Below are positions 45,501-56,808 of a stretch of DNA of 64,000 nucleotides, one piece after another (the first letter of the stretch is position 1; every line of letters begins with the position of its first letter). The translations under genes were made by a program, and so were the position numbers. The stretch comes from Clitoria ternatea (lineage: Eukaryota; Streptophyta; Magnoliopsida; Fabales; Fabaceae): assembly GCA_037962975.1 (NCBI GenBank), contig CM075674.1, forward strand, positions 86,754,501 through 86,818,500. The letters are read 5' to 3'. The notes under the pieces were generated by a model that ran no database searches, was not told the origin of the DNA, and saw only the letters and a program-made list of their open reading frames with translations.

Positions 45501-45512
45501 TGGTATCAGAGC
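45501..45512 (+). promoter_or_regulatory. Primer-binding site of the copia element
   Basis: TGGTATCAGAGC, two bases after the LTR end, is the exact initiator-Met-tRNA complement used by most copia elements. Confidence 0.95.
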
Positions 45513-45553
45513 TTGACTCTTGCCACAAGGCTTAACAGCTGCAGGAGATCAAG

Positions 45554-46711
45554 ATGGCCTCTACCTCTTATGATGCATTTCCACAAAATGGCACAATAAG
45601 TAGACCTCCAATCTTCAATGGCAAAGACTATGCTATTTGGAAAGAAAGGATGAAAATCTTTATCCAATCCTATGACCTCAAGGTATGGAATGCTATTCAA
45701 TTTGGTCCTTTCATTCCTATGCATATTGTCAATAATATAGAATGTATGAAGCCCATGAACTTGTGGACTATGGAAGAAGAAAGGAAGGTACAATTTAATC
45801 TTAGAGCTAAAATTCTTATCACATTAGCACTAGAACCTAATGATGTTTCTAGAGTTATTGCTTGTAACAATGCTAAAGAAATATGGGAAACTCTTGAAAC
45901 AATATATGGAAATACTAATGATGATCAAGATGCAAGAATTAGTACTCTTTCTAGCAAACATGAAGAATTCAAAATAAGTCCGGAAGAAGAGATCAATGAA
46001 TCAGAAGAAGAACTTGCATGCCTAATGACAAAGCACTCCCAAGATGATGAGGTATGCTCTTTAAATGCTTTTAATGATGATAATGATGATGAAATTGATA
46101 AGGATGAATTATTAGAAGCATTTGAAGAATTGCATGAAAAATTTATCTTGTTATCAAAGAAATATGCATGCTCTAAACAAACCATTTTGACTCTTGAAAA
46201 AGAATTGCATGATGTTCACATAGAAAAAGAATATCTTAGAGTTCAAAATGATGAATTAGTAGCTTCAAATGTATCTCTTAGAACTTGTAATGATAATAAT
46301 GATTGTGTGATTATTGATAAATGCATGCTTCTTGAAAAAGAGAATAAAGAACTAAAAGAAGCATTTAGCAAGCTTACAAGTAGTCAAAAGAATCTAAGTG
46401 CACCTATTAAAGATCAAAGGCATACACTTGATAGAAGAAAAATAGGTCATTACAAGAACCATTTTGCATCCTACAAGGAAAAATCCAAATCCTCCCTAAG
46501 ATGCACAAACCATGAAAGAAAAGAGAACTCAATGTCTAATCGTTTTAAAAGGAAAGAATATAAAAGGAACCATTACTATCATACTATGACTTATTCATTG
46601 AATGCAACATGTTTTTATTGTGGAATATTTGGTCATATATCATCCAACTGTTTTATAAAGAAATCCCGTCAAAAGTGTACAACAAAGGTATGGATTCCAA
46701 AACAATCTTGA
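45554..46711 (+). CDS. Gag protein of the Sirevirus-like copia element
   Basis: The open frame of 385 aa starts 42 bases after the primer-binding site. The N-terminal part has PPIFNGKDYAIWKERMKIFI, the usual copia gag start, and later CNNAKEIWETLETIYGN. The middle, about residues 150-290, is rich in Glu, Lys and Leu and probably forms a coiled coil (ELLEAFEELHEKF, LEKENKELKEAF), as Sirevirus gags do. A CX2CX4HX4C zinc knuckle (CFYCGIFGHISSNC) begins at residue 353. The end reads TTKVWIPKQS. The frame has no stops, which in an element lacking pol suggests recent selection or recent insertion. The product would package RNA in particles supplied with pol from elsewhere. Confidence 0.9.
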   Translation: MASTSYDAFPQNGTISRPPIFNGKDYAIWKERMKIFIQSYDLKVWNAIQFGPFIPMHIVNNIECMKPMNLWTMEEERKVQFNLRAKILITLALEPNDVSRVIACNNAKEIWETLETIYGNTNDDQDARISTLSSKHEEFKISPEEEINESEEELACLMTKHSQDDEVCSLNAFNDDNDDEIDKDELLEAFEELHEKFILLSKKYACSKQTILTLEKELHDVHIEKEYLRVQNDELVASNVSLRTCNDNNDCVIIDKCMLLEKENKELKEAFSKLTSSQKNLSAPIKDQRHTLDRRKIGHYKNHFASYKEKSKSSLRCTNHERKENSMSNRFKRKEYKRNHYYHTMTYSLNATCFYCGIFGHISSNCFIKKSRQKCTTKVWIPKQS

Positions 46712-49632
46712 AATCCCAAACTAACAAGGAAGGACCCAACTCTCAAAGGGTACCTTAAATCTTTAAAATCTTGTAGGCAAACTTCAAAGCAACAACTTCT
46801 CATTGATGGATGACCAAAACTCATGGCCTAAGGAGATATCAATTATCTCAATCTCCACTCCAAAAGACAAAGAAGAAGAATACAGCAAGCCAAGATTATG
46901 ATGACTCATCATATATCTAAAAGGGAACCATTCAAAACAAGGAAATGGACAAGAAGCTTCAATGTGACTCACACAAGATGGATTGCACCGACAAAATCCA
47001 ATGGACAACACTAAAGGTGGTACAACAAAAGGTGCAAGTAATTATCATATAATCAATGTTAACACCCATTCTTGATGAATCTTGATGTGTGAAAATCTAA
47101 CTTTGATTTGATATATGATTGAGCATGAATAATATGAAATCTTGAAATGGATGAACAAATAATCTTAGCACCCCTTAAACTTATGAAATCCTTAGAATCA
47201 ATGATGTATATGGTAATTGATGATTAGTAATGATTGATGATGAGTTTGATGAATGATTGCTTGAATAACATGGTACATGAAAATCTTGAGATTAAAGATG
47301 ATTATGCACAAACATACATGAATCTTTGATAATGTTTAAACCCTTGATGATACATGAACTCTTGATGATATATCATGAATTCTTGGTTATTGTTTTGATT
47401 CTTAATAATGCATGAATTTTTGATTGAATATGAATTCTTGATGATGTATCACTTATATGTTGTTTAACTAGTGGTATCTAAATAACAAACATCTTCCTTT
47501 AACAATGGTATGAATTGAATTAGTAAGAGGAAGAGATCATGAGGACATAATCTTGATTATGTGCTGGTCACTATGCCTTGATAATGAATACACATATTGC
47601 GTGTACAAGTGGTATCATACATGACATCAAGATAATAAGTGGTATGACATACATGGCAATGAATATATGACTTGCAGCCACATTATGATCATGAAATGTT
47701 TTTGTGACTTGTCTCTATATGTTACTAATTATCTATGTAAAATGCTTTCTCCTACATATTTGATAAATGCCATATGTGCCCTAGGTAAATGATTGACTAG
47801 ACTTATATATAACAAAAGAATATATATATATTGGCATATGTTTGCATGAGTAAGCTAACAAGTTGTATTAATCATTCCATCTTTGCTTTGATACCTAGAC
47901 ATAAGTGAAATTGCATTAATAAAGTGGTATCAACATCTATATTTATCCTTGTTAAATTGCATGATTAAGGGGGAGTTTCATAACATTTCTCTCTAACATG
48001 TGATATCTATTGATGATATGTTATCTCCTTATCAAGTGGCATGAAAAATTGAGCAAATCATTTTTAGAAAACTCTCTTTCCAAAACAATACTGCATCAAG
48101 GACCCAAAATTGGTACAAACTCTTGTGGACTCAATACTATTAACAAAATGCTTTGCAAAGAGTTTGTTAAGGTTATATAGGATGACTCAAAATGGAAGAT
48201 CAAACTACCAAACTGGGCGAGTAAAGAATTGTTCAAGGAATACAACATGGATGAAGCAAAATGCCACACAAGGATGTGAAAAAGGGCATAAAACTTGCAA
48301 AATACCAAGGTATGATTTGTTTACTCTACCACTATAATCTGTGAATTATACAAATCATATTAACAAGTGGTATGAATAACAAATCTCACGAGCTAAATAT
48401 ATCACTTTATCCCTGCTCTGATACCTAGATATATGTATACATTGTTGAAAAATCTTTTATGTTACTACTCTGATACCTAAAAATGCATCAAGCAATATTA
48501 ATGAAATGATTAACAAGTGGATTGTTATATGCAATGGTATCTAACCTTTGAGTGGTATATATTCATATTATGGTATCTATTATTTCAACAGTGGCATCTA
48601 TTAAAAAGAAGAGATCATATGCTTTAAAAAGTAAACAAATGGTATCAGACTTGATTAAATTGACCTACAAGTGGTATCAAAATTGATCAAATTGGTATAA
48701 TCAATTTCACATGTTAATAAGTGGTATTCTTTACAAGTGGTATCAATTACAATAGTAAGGGGGAGCATACACATGAATGATTATCCTTGATTGCACTTCT
48801 CTGTAATTAATTTATGGCACTCATGTTTTTACTCAACTATATACTTATTTGGAAGAATATCATTGTGCGTTTTGATAATGCCAAAATAGGAGAAAAGTAT
48901 GTGCTTATTTGAAGTAATTATGAGCTTATGTGCCTATCCTAATAGAGAAAATTACTTACTTACTTATATTTGACTCATTTACAAATATTCGAGTAATGAT
49001 ATATGTGCTTAATTGAAAAGAATCATGTGATGATTACCATACCTGAAAATGATACTCACTACATGATTAAAATAAGTTAGCAATCAATCATGTGCTTACT
49101 TGATGAATGAATTATATGATTGATTATTGACCCTAGATGCAATAAATGAATTTATATGTCGATGGCATAGATTATGACTAAGTTAATGATCTTTTTGATG
49201 ATGCCAAAGGGGGAGAGATTAGTGGAAGGATTAGTAAAGAGAATAGGATGTCATTTATGCTGAAAAAGGGGGAGAGATATCATGCTTAGGGCATGTTTCC
49301 ATCATTTGATATGTTTAAAACAATTGGCATAAGTTACAAGATTAAGGGGGAGGATAACTCTTAACTAGCATTCATTACATCATATAGGGGGAGAATACAT
49401 ATAAACATTGATTGTCATTATTCTATAAAACTAACACCCCACGAGATGAACATTGGTTGTCATCATCAAAAAGGGGGAGAATATGTTTAAATGTCAAAAC
49501 AGGTTTTGATAATGACAAACATGAAGACTAAGGCAAAGACTCCTAAAGGAAGAAAGGATATCACCATAAAGCCAATATGATGAATTTGCAACACATGAAT
49601 ACAAGCAACATGTAAAATCAATTGTCATCATC
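46712..49632 (+). other. Noncoding interior of the copia element with PBS-like and PPT-like repeats
   Basis: No protease, integrase, RT or RNase H motif in any frame that I read. AAGTGGTAT-type words recur between 47470 and 48748, and AAGGGGGAG-type tracts occur at 47967, 48757, 49206, 49263, 49344, 49386 and 49468. CTTGATGAT-type words are also frequent. Small frames here are chance. Confidence 0.8.
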
Positions 49633-49646
49633 AAAAAGGGGGAGAA
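49633..49646 (+). promoter_or_regulatory. Polypurine tract of the copia element
   Basis: AAAAAGGGGGAGAA ends one base before the 3' LTR start at 49647. Confidence 0.92.
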
Positions 49647-51532
49647 TGAAGTTGCATATGTAAGTATGCAAAGTAATTTTGATGAATGACAAAGTATTCA
49701 TGATGATGATGAAATGGCAAAGGTTCAGAAACAAGAAGGTTTAAGCACAAAGACAATGGCTAAGAATAAAGAGATGAAGATGCCTTACAAAGAGTTAAAG
49801 AAACAGGAGCTATGGAAAACAAGGTTGATGTCATGAACTTAAATCATGAAGAACAAGCTTATAAGTTGAAGAAAAATCAAGGAAACAAGGTATGAGGATC
49901 AAAGGAACAAGCCATGGGTCAATACATATCAAATCAAGAGATCCAAGAAATGATGAAGGACACGCTCCCAAATGATCAAAGAATCAAGAAAGCAATGCAT
50001 AAAGATAAAGGAAAGGATCCATGAAGCAAATAAATCAAGAAAGCATCAAAAATCATGGAAAAACATCAAACAGCATTGCCTGAATCGATTCACACATGAA
50101 TGAATCGATTCAGAGCCCTGGAAGTCACAAAAACTTGGAAACAGAATGTCCTAAATCGATTCACCAAGGCCTGAATCGATTCACACGAAGCTGACAGCCC
50201 AAGAATTCAAAACAGAACATCCTGAATCGATTCACCAAAGTCTGAATCGATTCACACGCTCCTGGAAACCCAAAATGCCCAAATCAGAATGTCTGGAATC
50301 GATTCAAAAACGTATGAATCAATTCACAAAGTGGGAAACATCATTAAAAAGACATTTTTAGTGGGAAACAGAGACCCATAATCTATGGCATGCGTGGGGA
50401 ACAACCTGGAGCTCATTTGCAACGGCTAGAAGCTCTAAAATGGCTATAAATGGAGCATGAATTCAAGCAAGAGAAAGGAGAGAGACCAAGGCACAACACA
50501 AGGCAATCAACATTCTTCCTCTAGAGGTCTTTTGATTTACTTTCTCTTGTATATTCTGTAACTCTTGTTTCTAAACTTGCATATTGCTTAAGAGTTGTTA
50601 GATTGTGAGTTTCAATTTGCATATCCTCTCTTGTTGAGAGTTAGAATTGGTGAGAGCTTTCATTTGTGTATCTACTCTATTGAGAGAGTTAATTGCTTGT
50701 AAACCAAACACCAAAACACCAAGGTTTTTCACTCTAGGTTGAGTGGTCACAAAGGTTGGGGTTCAACCTTTGGGTTATTGAGAGATTGTGAGATTGGGTG
50801 GGTTGCCCTTTGCTTGTGAGGATTGAGTTCTTGAGTGTGGGACACTAGGAAGCTACAATTGCTCAAAGCTTGTATCTCAAATCTTCAATAGTAGAATCCT
50901 TCAAGTGGGTTGCTTGAAGGCGAGACGTACACCGGGTTGGTGGAACTCGTTAAATTGGTTTGCATTTCTCTCTACCTTGAACTCTTTATACAACTGCGCA
51001 TATAAACTGTTTGTTGAAATGCTTGAGCTGAATGTGTGAATCAAAGTTGTTGTTCAAGTAGAAAACTAACTCTGCATGCCAAGTGTTTGATAATTTGCTT
51101 GAATCAATATTTGGTAAAGTTCTTAAAAACTGAAATTTGTTTTAACTTGCCAAGTATCTAGATCATTGTTTCCTATCAACTCTTATGTGATACTTACTTA
51201 ATTGCCTTCACCTATTTCATGCACACAAGCTGTTTGATATATTGAATGAGCTGAACCCTTATAGGAAACATCACATTATTTGTGAAATAAATCTATGCAC
51301 TCCAACTGATTGATAAATTGTTTAAACCAATAACTTGCCTTGTTTATCACACTTAAAGCTAAATATTATCATTGCACATCAAGTGTGTCATAGTGTGATA
51401 TGTACATAGAAGTTGTTGTCTCTTCATCATTGCATCATTTATATATTACTAACCATTTCTAAGGGGATTCCGCGTGAAAATTTGAAACACTCAATTCACC
51501 CCCCCTCTTGAGCGTTGAGGCCTTGACTAACA
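49647..51532 (+). repeat. 3' LTR of the copia element, uninterrupted
   Basis: The LTR is 1886 bp, TGAAG to TAACA, and is the intact partner of the split 5' LTR. It holds the eight-site palindrome array at 50082-50325, TATA at 50445-50451 and the empty site for the inner element at 50605-50609. It is followed by AGATA at 51533-51537. Confidence 0.95.
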
Positions 51533-51537
51533 AGATA
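51533..51537. repeat. Target-site duplication AGATA (copia element, right)
   Basis: Second copy of 33268-33272. The integrase codons of the host element continue straight after it (GATCCGAGGTTCAC). Confidence 0.93.
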
Positions 51538-52388
51538 GAGATCCGAGGTTCACTTCCTAATTCTGGGGAAGCTTGCATCAGGAGTTGGGTTCAAGACTCC
51601 GATTAAGTTCAGCTTATCATCCTCAAACAGATGGACAGTCAGAGCGTACCATACAAAGTTTGGAAGACTTACTACGATCTTGTGTACTTGAGCATGGTGG
51701 TAGTTGGGAGCAATTTCTTCCACTGATTGAATTCACGTATAACAACAGTTACCATAGCAGTATTGGTATGGCTCCATTTGAAGCATTGTATGGTAGAAAG
51801 TGTCGAACGCCCCTTTGTTGGTTAGAAACTGGTGAAAGTTTGGCGTTAGGACCTGAAATTATGCAGCAGACTACTGAACAAATAGAAGTAATCAGAGAGA
51901 AGATGAAGGCATCCCAAGATAGACAGAAGCACTATTATGATAAAAGGAGGAAACCACTTGAATTCCAAGTTGGTGATCATGTATTTTTGAAGGTTTCACC
52001 TCACAAGGGAATTGGCCGAGCATTGAAGAGTAAGAAGTTGAGTCCAAGGTTTATTGGACCATATAAAATTCTAAAGAGGATTGGTACAGTGGCATATCAG
52101 ATTGCACTTCCTCCTCATCTTGCAAATTTGCACAATGTGTTTCATGTATTACAATTGAGGAAGTATGTACAAGACCCCACTCATGTGATTGCTAATGATG
52201 ATGTTGAAGTTAGAGAAAATCTGACCATCCCTACAGAACCCACACAGATCATAGAAAGGTCGATTAAACACCTGAGAAACAAGAACGTACCATTAGTGAA
52301 GGTTGCATGGAAACAAGGAAATGATGTAACTCTGACTTGGGAGCGTGAGGATGCTATGAAGACGCAATACCCAAAATTGTTTCACTGA
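51538..52388 (+). pseudogene. Integrase C-part and chromodomain-like end of the Tekay-like element
   Basis: The split integrase resumes with RDPRFTS, then an in-frame TAA at 51558-51560. It continues with SAYHPQTDGQSERTIQSLED (catalytic Glu), YNNSYHSSIGMAPFEALYGR and the GPY/F region (RFIGPYKILKRIGTVAYQIA). The last 60 residues (IIERSIKHLRNKNVPLVKV, then WKQGNDVTLTWERED) match the chromodomain-like tail of Tekay/Del chromoviruses. It ends with TGA at 52386-52388. Confidence 0.93.
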
Positions 52389-52428
52389 GGAGTACGTTAT
52401 GTTAAATTTCGAGGATGAAATTTTTATT

Positions 52429-52441
52429 AGGGTGGGAGAAT
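52429..52441 (+). promoter_or_regulatory. Polypurine tract of the Tekay-like element
   Basis: AGGGTGGGAGAAT lies directly before the 3' LTR start at 52442. Confidence 0.8.
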
Positions 52442-54736
52442 TGTAACATCCTAAAAATTTTATTCTCATGTATAATCATTTTGATTTAGACCATCAATGA
52501 TATTATCCATTTTATCTCAACTTTCTACATAAATTTTTTGTTAGGACAACATCTTCAATTTAACCTTTTACCATGGTAAATAATTTTAACTTTATACCTT
52601 CGATAAAAGTTAATCAAATAATTTATTACCTATTTCCTTAGTTATTAATTTCCTTGGCTTTTCCAATTACTCTCATCAAATTGCCACATACTCCACTCAA
52701 AATTCATCATCTTGTACACATTTTAATTGTTAGTTAGAGTCCGAATTTGGAAATGTGGTCAACTACAAAGTTGTTCTTCTTTTTCTTATCTTTCCAACAA
52801 GACTAAATTTGTTAAAATCCATTAAGATATGAGAGAGATATACCCAAAATATCGAAACAGTGTCAGAATTGATATTTTACTTCAATCATATCATCTTGTA
52901 CATATTTTAATACCTTGTTAGAGTCCGAATTTGAAAAAGTGATAAACTACAAAGTTGTTTCTCGTTGTCTTAGATTTCCAAAAAGACCAAATTTGTTAAA
53001 ATCAATTAAGATATGAGAGAGATATGACTAAAATACCAAAACAGTGTCAAAATTGATATTTACTTCAATCATACAAGCTACATTATGTAGGCTGCAGAAA
53101 TGGTCAACAATCCAGCTCATTTTTCTCACATAGAACCTCCATTATCACCATAATTCATGCACCTAACATCCCACTACAATCTCATTATGAAAATCTTGTC
53201 CCCCACTTGTCATTTGCATCATTAAATCAACACTACTTCCCAAGTCTGAATTCTTAGAACAAGCTAAAGTTAGTGAAGTCTCTCTCTTATTTTCTTTCAC
53301 TTTCTCCATCAAGTTCACTCTTGATCTGAAGCTTGGACAATAATACAACACTTTCAACTACTTTAGGAACCTCCATTAAGGTAAGAGGGGATAGGGTTGG
53401 GAATAATTATGGAATGGGTAGAATTGTATGCTGTCCAGTATTTTCCAGAATTAAATGCGTATCTTGTTGCTCAATTTTTGAAGCTGAAAACATGTGAATT
53501 TGATTCTAACTTCTTCATGAAAGTTGTAGATCGTTTTGTTTTGTAAATTTTGAGACCTGAATCAACTTATTTGGATATGTATAGAAAAAGTTATAGCCAA
53601 AATACTACAGTATATCTGTTCTGGAATATGTACCTTATGTTTTGTGTAAATATTAATATTCTGGGAATTCTACATACATATTTAAACTTTAATGTCTTCA
53701 TAAAAGTTGTAGATATTTATGTTATGGATCTATAGAAAGTGGTTTCAAGTTAAAAGGATATTTGTAGCTCTAGTTATACCTAAAATACAGAAGTATGTTC
53801 ATGCTAAAAATATACTGACGTGAATCACTATTTGTATTTTTAAAACTGGAAATTTTGTGATGAGAATTAGTGTTTAGTATCTTCATAAAAGTTTTAGATA
53901 TTTGTGTTATAAGTAATTTAGAACTGGTCTCATACCAAAATTATTTTTGTAGCTTCAGAAACGTTGAATTTACTAACATATGTACGTTTTGTTACTTTCT
54001 TTGAGATAATTTAGTATACTATGAATTTGTGATAATTCTGTTTGGATTTGGAATTTTTGGTCTTCATAAAAATTATAGATAATGGAATTATTGAAACATA
54101 GAACTTGGACTCATTCAAAAATTATTTTCATACCATGAGTTATAGCTAATTTACTAAATATTGTCAAACCAGTAAATTTTCCAGCAATTGGTGATAATGA
54201 AAAATGATAACCTATTGACTATTATGTGATTATGTGATGTTTCTGTTTGGAATTTAAAATTATGGTCTTCCTGAAAGTTGTAGATATTTGTGTTAGGAGT
54301 AATTTAGAACTGGTCCCATGCCAAAATCATTTTTATAACTCCAGAAACATTGAAAATACTAACATATGTACGTTTTGAAAACTCTCTTTGAGGCAGTTTT
54401 ATATTCTGTGGATAAGTGGTGTCTCTGTTTGGAATTTGGATTTATGGTCTTCATGAAAGTTGTAGATAATTTTATTTTTGAACTAAAAAAAGTGGAATCA
54501 CTTGAAAAGGTTTTGATTTGCTCATGTTATGGTTGTTTTACTAACGTATGTCGCTGTTGGAAATGCTGAAATTTACTTATAATGGTTATTATGGATGAAA
54601 TTGATATTTTTCCTATGGGTAACAATTTATTATTGAATTCTTGAGTGACTATGAATTGTTATGGATGATGTTGAGTGTCTAATAAGTATCATACAGTTTG
54701 TATACTTTGGTGGTGAATAATTACGAATGACTAAAT

Positions 54737-54782
<46 letters not shown>

Positions 54783-55718
54783 GAATGCCTTGCGGATATT
54801 GATACATGTGGTTGAAACAGTAAATCCATGATTCTGAAAATTATTATATGTGATGTGTCCTTTGAGGACTTGTGGTTTTCCAAGTAGTTTTAGAAATATT
54901 GATATCATGGTATGTTAAATGATAAAGAGAATTAAAGGCATTCATGCATCATAAGCATTTGGACGCACCATGGAATTTAGGGGTTCCATGATTGCCTACC
55001 CTGGTGGGGGGTTACTCTATGATGAGTTTAAGCCCTATTTTTACAGGAGCCATGGAGTGTAAGGATTCATGGTTATGCTAATTCCTACTTGTGTACTTCG
55101 GTACTGCAGGAGCCATGAAGGTGTAGGGATTCATGGTTATGTTAATTCCTACTTGTGCACTTATTTTCGCAGGAGCCATGAAGATGTAGGGATTCATGGT
55201 TATGCTAATTCCTACTAGAGTCTCCATGAGATTTTTTACTGCAGTATTCCCACCAAACCAAATGGATCCAACATGACATCATTTGACTAATTAAAGATTT
55301 ATTAATTATAAATGAACTTGTTTGGCATATTCATCATGTCATTATGGTTGGTTGATTGCGTTTGTCCAATTTTATTTATTTTATATTTATTCTATATTCT
55401 GTCTCACTCTTACATTAATTTTTACAGTGAATGCTACACAGAATGAAGAGTGATGCCATGAATGGAGTTTACGTGAATTATTGCTTGGAATTTGACTTTA
55501 TTTTAATTTGATGGGTTGTAATAATATAATGTTTCATGTACTGTATTTTTCTAAATCGTTTCCGCTATATAAATATTTCATGACTTTAATTATTCACGAC
55601 TAGTATGTATAATAATAATCCGCGTTTATCAACTTTTACATGACTTATTACAAATTTAAAAAAAAAATGATTTTTAAAACGTGAAAAATTTATTCGGAAA
55701 ATTAATAAGGACGTCACA
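52442..55718 (+). repeat. 3' LTR of the Tekay-like element (3277 bp)
   Basis: Copy of 26164-29425. A longer (TA)n tract (about 54740-54779 against 28460-28486) explains most of the length difference. It is followed by ACCAT at 55719-55723. Confidence 0.95.
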
Positions 55719-56758
55719 ACCATCGCACTCCCAGACCGCTGACCGAATCTCCTCCTCAAGAAATGGCTTATTAATCTTCACATTATCCTCTGCACCTATC
55801 ATTGAGAAATCAACGCCATCCAACACCGGCCTTTTCCACCCATCCTCCTGAAATTTCTTTTCAAAAAGATCTTTCACCCCTTCTTTCACCAAACTAGGTT
55901 CCTCCACCCATCCTCCATTAATCCACAATCTATGAATTGCACTACCCCTCATCCTCTTATTAATGGTTACATAAAAAAATTTAGTATTAGAATCACCTTC
56001 TTGCAATCAATGTAATCTAGACTTTTGACGTAGAATGGAATCCTCCACACTAGCAACCTTCCATAACTCAGCCACTAAAGTCTTACGCAACACAACTCCT
56101 CCTCACTTAAACTAACTTGCTCGTCAGATAAATCCAAGACTTTTATCCTGTCCTCCAACTTCTTCACCTTCATATGAGTCAGCCCAAAATTTTCCTTATT
56201 CTTTACCTTTAATACTTGCTTTAACCCCTTCAACTTATCTTTAAGTCTTACAACACCCCACCCCTCACAATGTAATTTTTTCTAGGCTTCCTCCATAAGT
56301 GACTGAAAAGTAGGCTCCTTCAACCAACAATCAAGAACACGAAATGGCTTAGGACCCCAATCCACCTCCATTACACTTGAGACCACAGGACAATGATCAG
56401 ACAAAGTTTGATTTAACGCCAACTGAACACAATTCGGAAATGATAATAACCACTCCTGAGAACAAAAAAACCTATCCAACCTGCTTCTGGCACTTCCGTT
56501 TGGCCTATACCAAGTGAACCGCCTCCCCGGCAACGGAAGATCCAGCACCCCCAAATCCAAAATAAAATCATTAAACAACTGCACCTCAAGACCACCTACC
56601 CCCTCCACCATACCAATCCCATATCTCTCCTCCCCACATCGTACAACATTAAAGTCACCAAACACACACCACTCAGAGCACTCTTCACTAGTCACTTTTA
56701 ACTGAACCAATACATCCCACAACCGCTTTTTCTCCGTCAACATGCACGACGAGTACAC
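55719..56758 (-). pseudogene. LINE ORF2 endonuclease and pre-RT region
   Basis: Frame 56758-56282 has WCVFGDFNVVRCGEERYGI, then LPLPGRRFTWYRPNGSARSR and LDRFF, and TLSDHCPVV. These are the APE-type endonuclease blocks (GDFN, and SDH with the catalytic histidine). Frame 56006 to the junction has the pre-RT linker (GDSNTKFFYVTINKRMR, FLEEEIRSAVWECDG). The two frames differ in phase, and about 280 bases between them are broken. The junction residues DG continue into the RT segment at 26163. Confidence 0.88.
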
Positions 56759-56793
56759 ATTTATAATAGCACATAAAGACTGCTTACCTTTCC
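55719..56793 (-). mobile_element. L1-type LINE, 5' part
   Basis: The minus-strand LINE continues from the 3' part at 26163. It ends at 56793, just before the right copy of its target duplication (56794-56808). The first codons visible are already inside the endonuclease domain, so the 5' end was lost on insertion. Confidence 0.92.
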
Positions 56794-56808
56794 ATCACTA
56801 CTAGAAGT
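56794..56808. repeat. LINE target-site duplication, right copy
   Basis: ATCACTACTAGAAGT, identical to 23730-23744. Confidence 0.92.

Larger units (their letters stand above)
33273..51532 (+). mobile_element. Non-autonomous Sirevirus-like copia element with gag only
   Basis: LTRs (33273-45498 when the nested insert is counted, and 49647-51532) start TGAAGTTGC and end TAACA. The primer-binding site TGGTATCAGAGC is at 45501. The interior of about 4.15 kb has one intact gag frame (45554-46711) and then about 2.9 kb with no protease, integrase, RT or RNase H. Repeated polypurine-like motifs before the 3' LTR, palindromic LTR motifs and a coiled-coil gag point to the Sirevirus lineage. A gag-only LTR element has been called TR-GAG. 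It must rely on partner elements. Own length is about 7.9 kb. The LTR halves differ by about 21 substitutions in 1885 bp. Confidence 0.88.
26164..55718 (+). mobile_element. Tekay/Del-like Ty3 chromovirus, split by a nested copia element
   Basis: LTRs at 26164-29425 and 52442-55718 begin TGTAACATCC and end TCACA. Internal order is PBS, gag, protease, RT, RNase H, integrase, chromodomain-like end and polypurine tract. Without the nested insert at 33273-51532 and its extra 5-bp duplication, the element is 11.29 kb. The coding frame from gag to integrase stays in one phase but has in-frame stops at 30374, 30689, 32741, 32807, 33134 and 51558, so it is dead. The first 660 bp of the LTR pair show about 20 differences by eye, near 3 percent. 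Confidence 0.93.

Noticed and set aside
53163..53735. Small frames repeated at 26885-27457 and 53163-53735
   Set aside because: Duplicate because both lie in the two LTRs of the Tekay-like element. Not genes.
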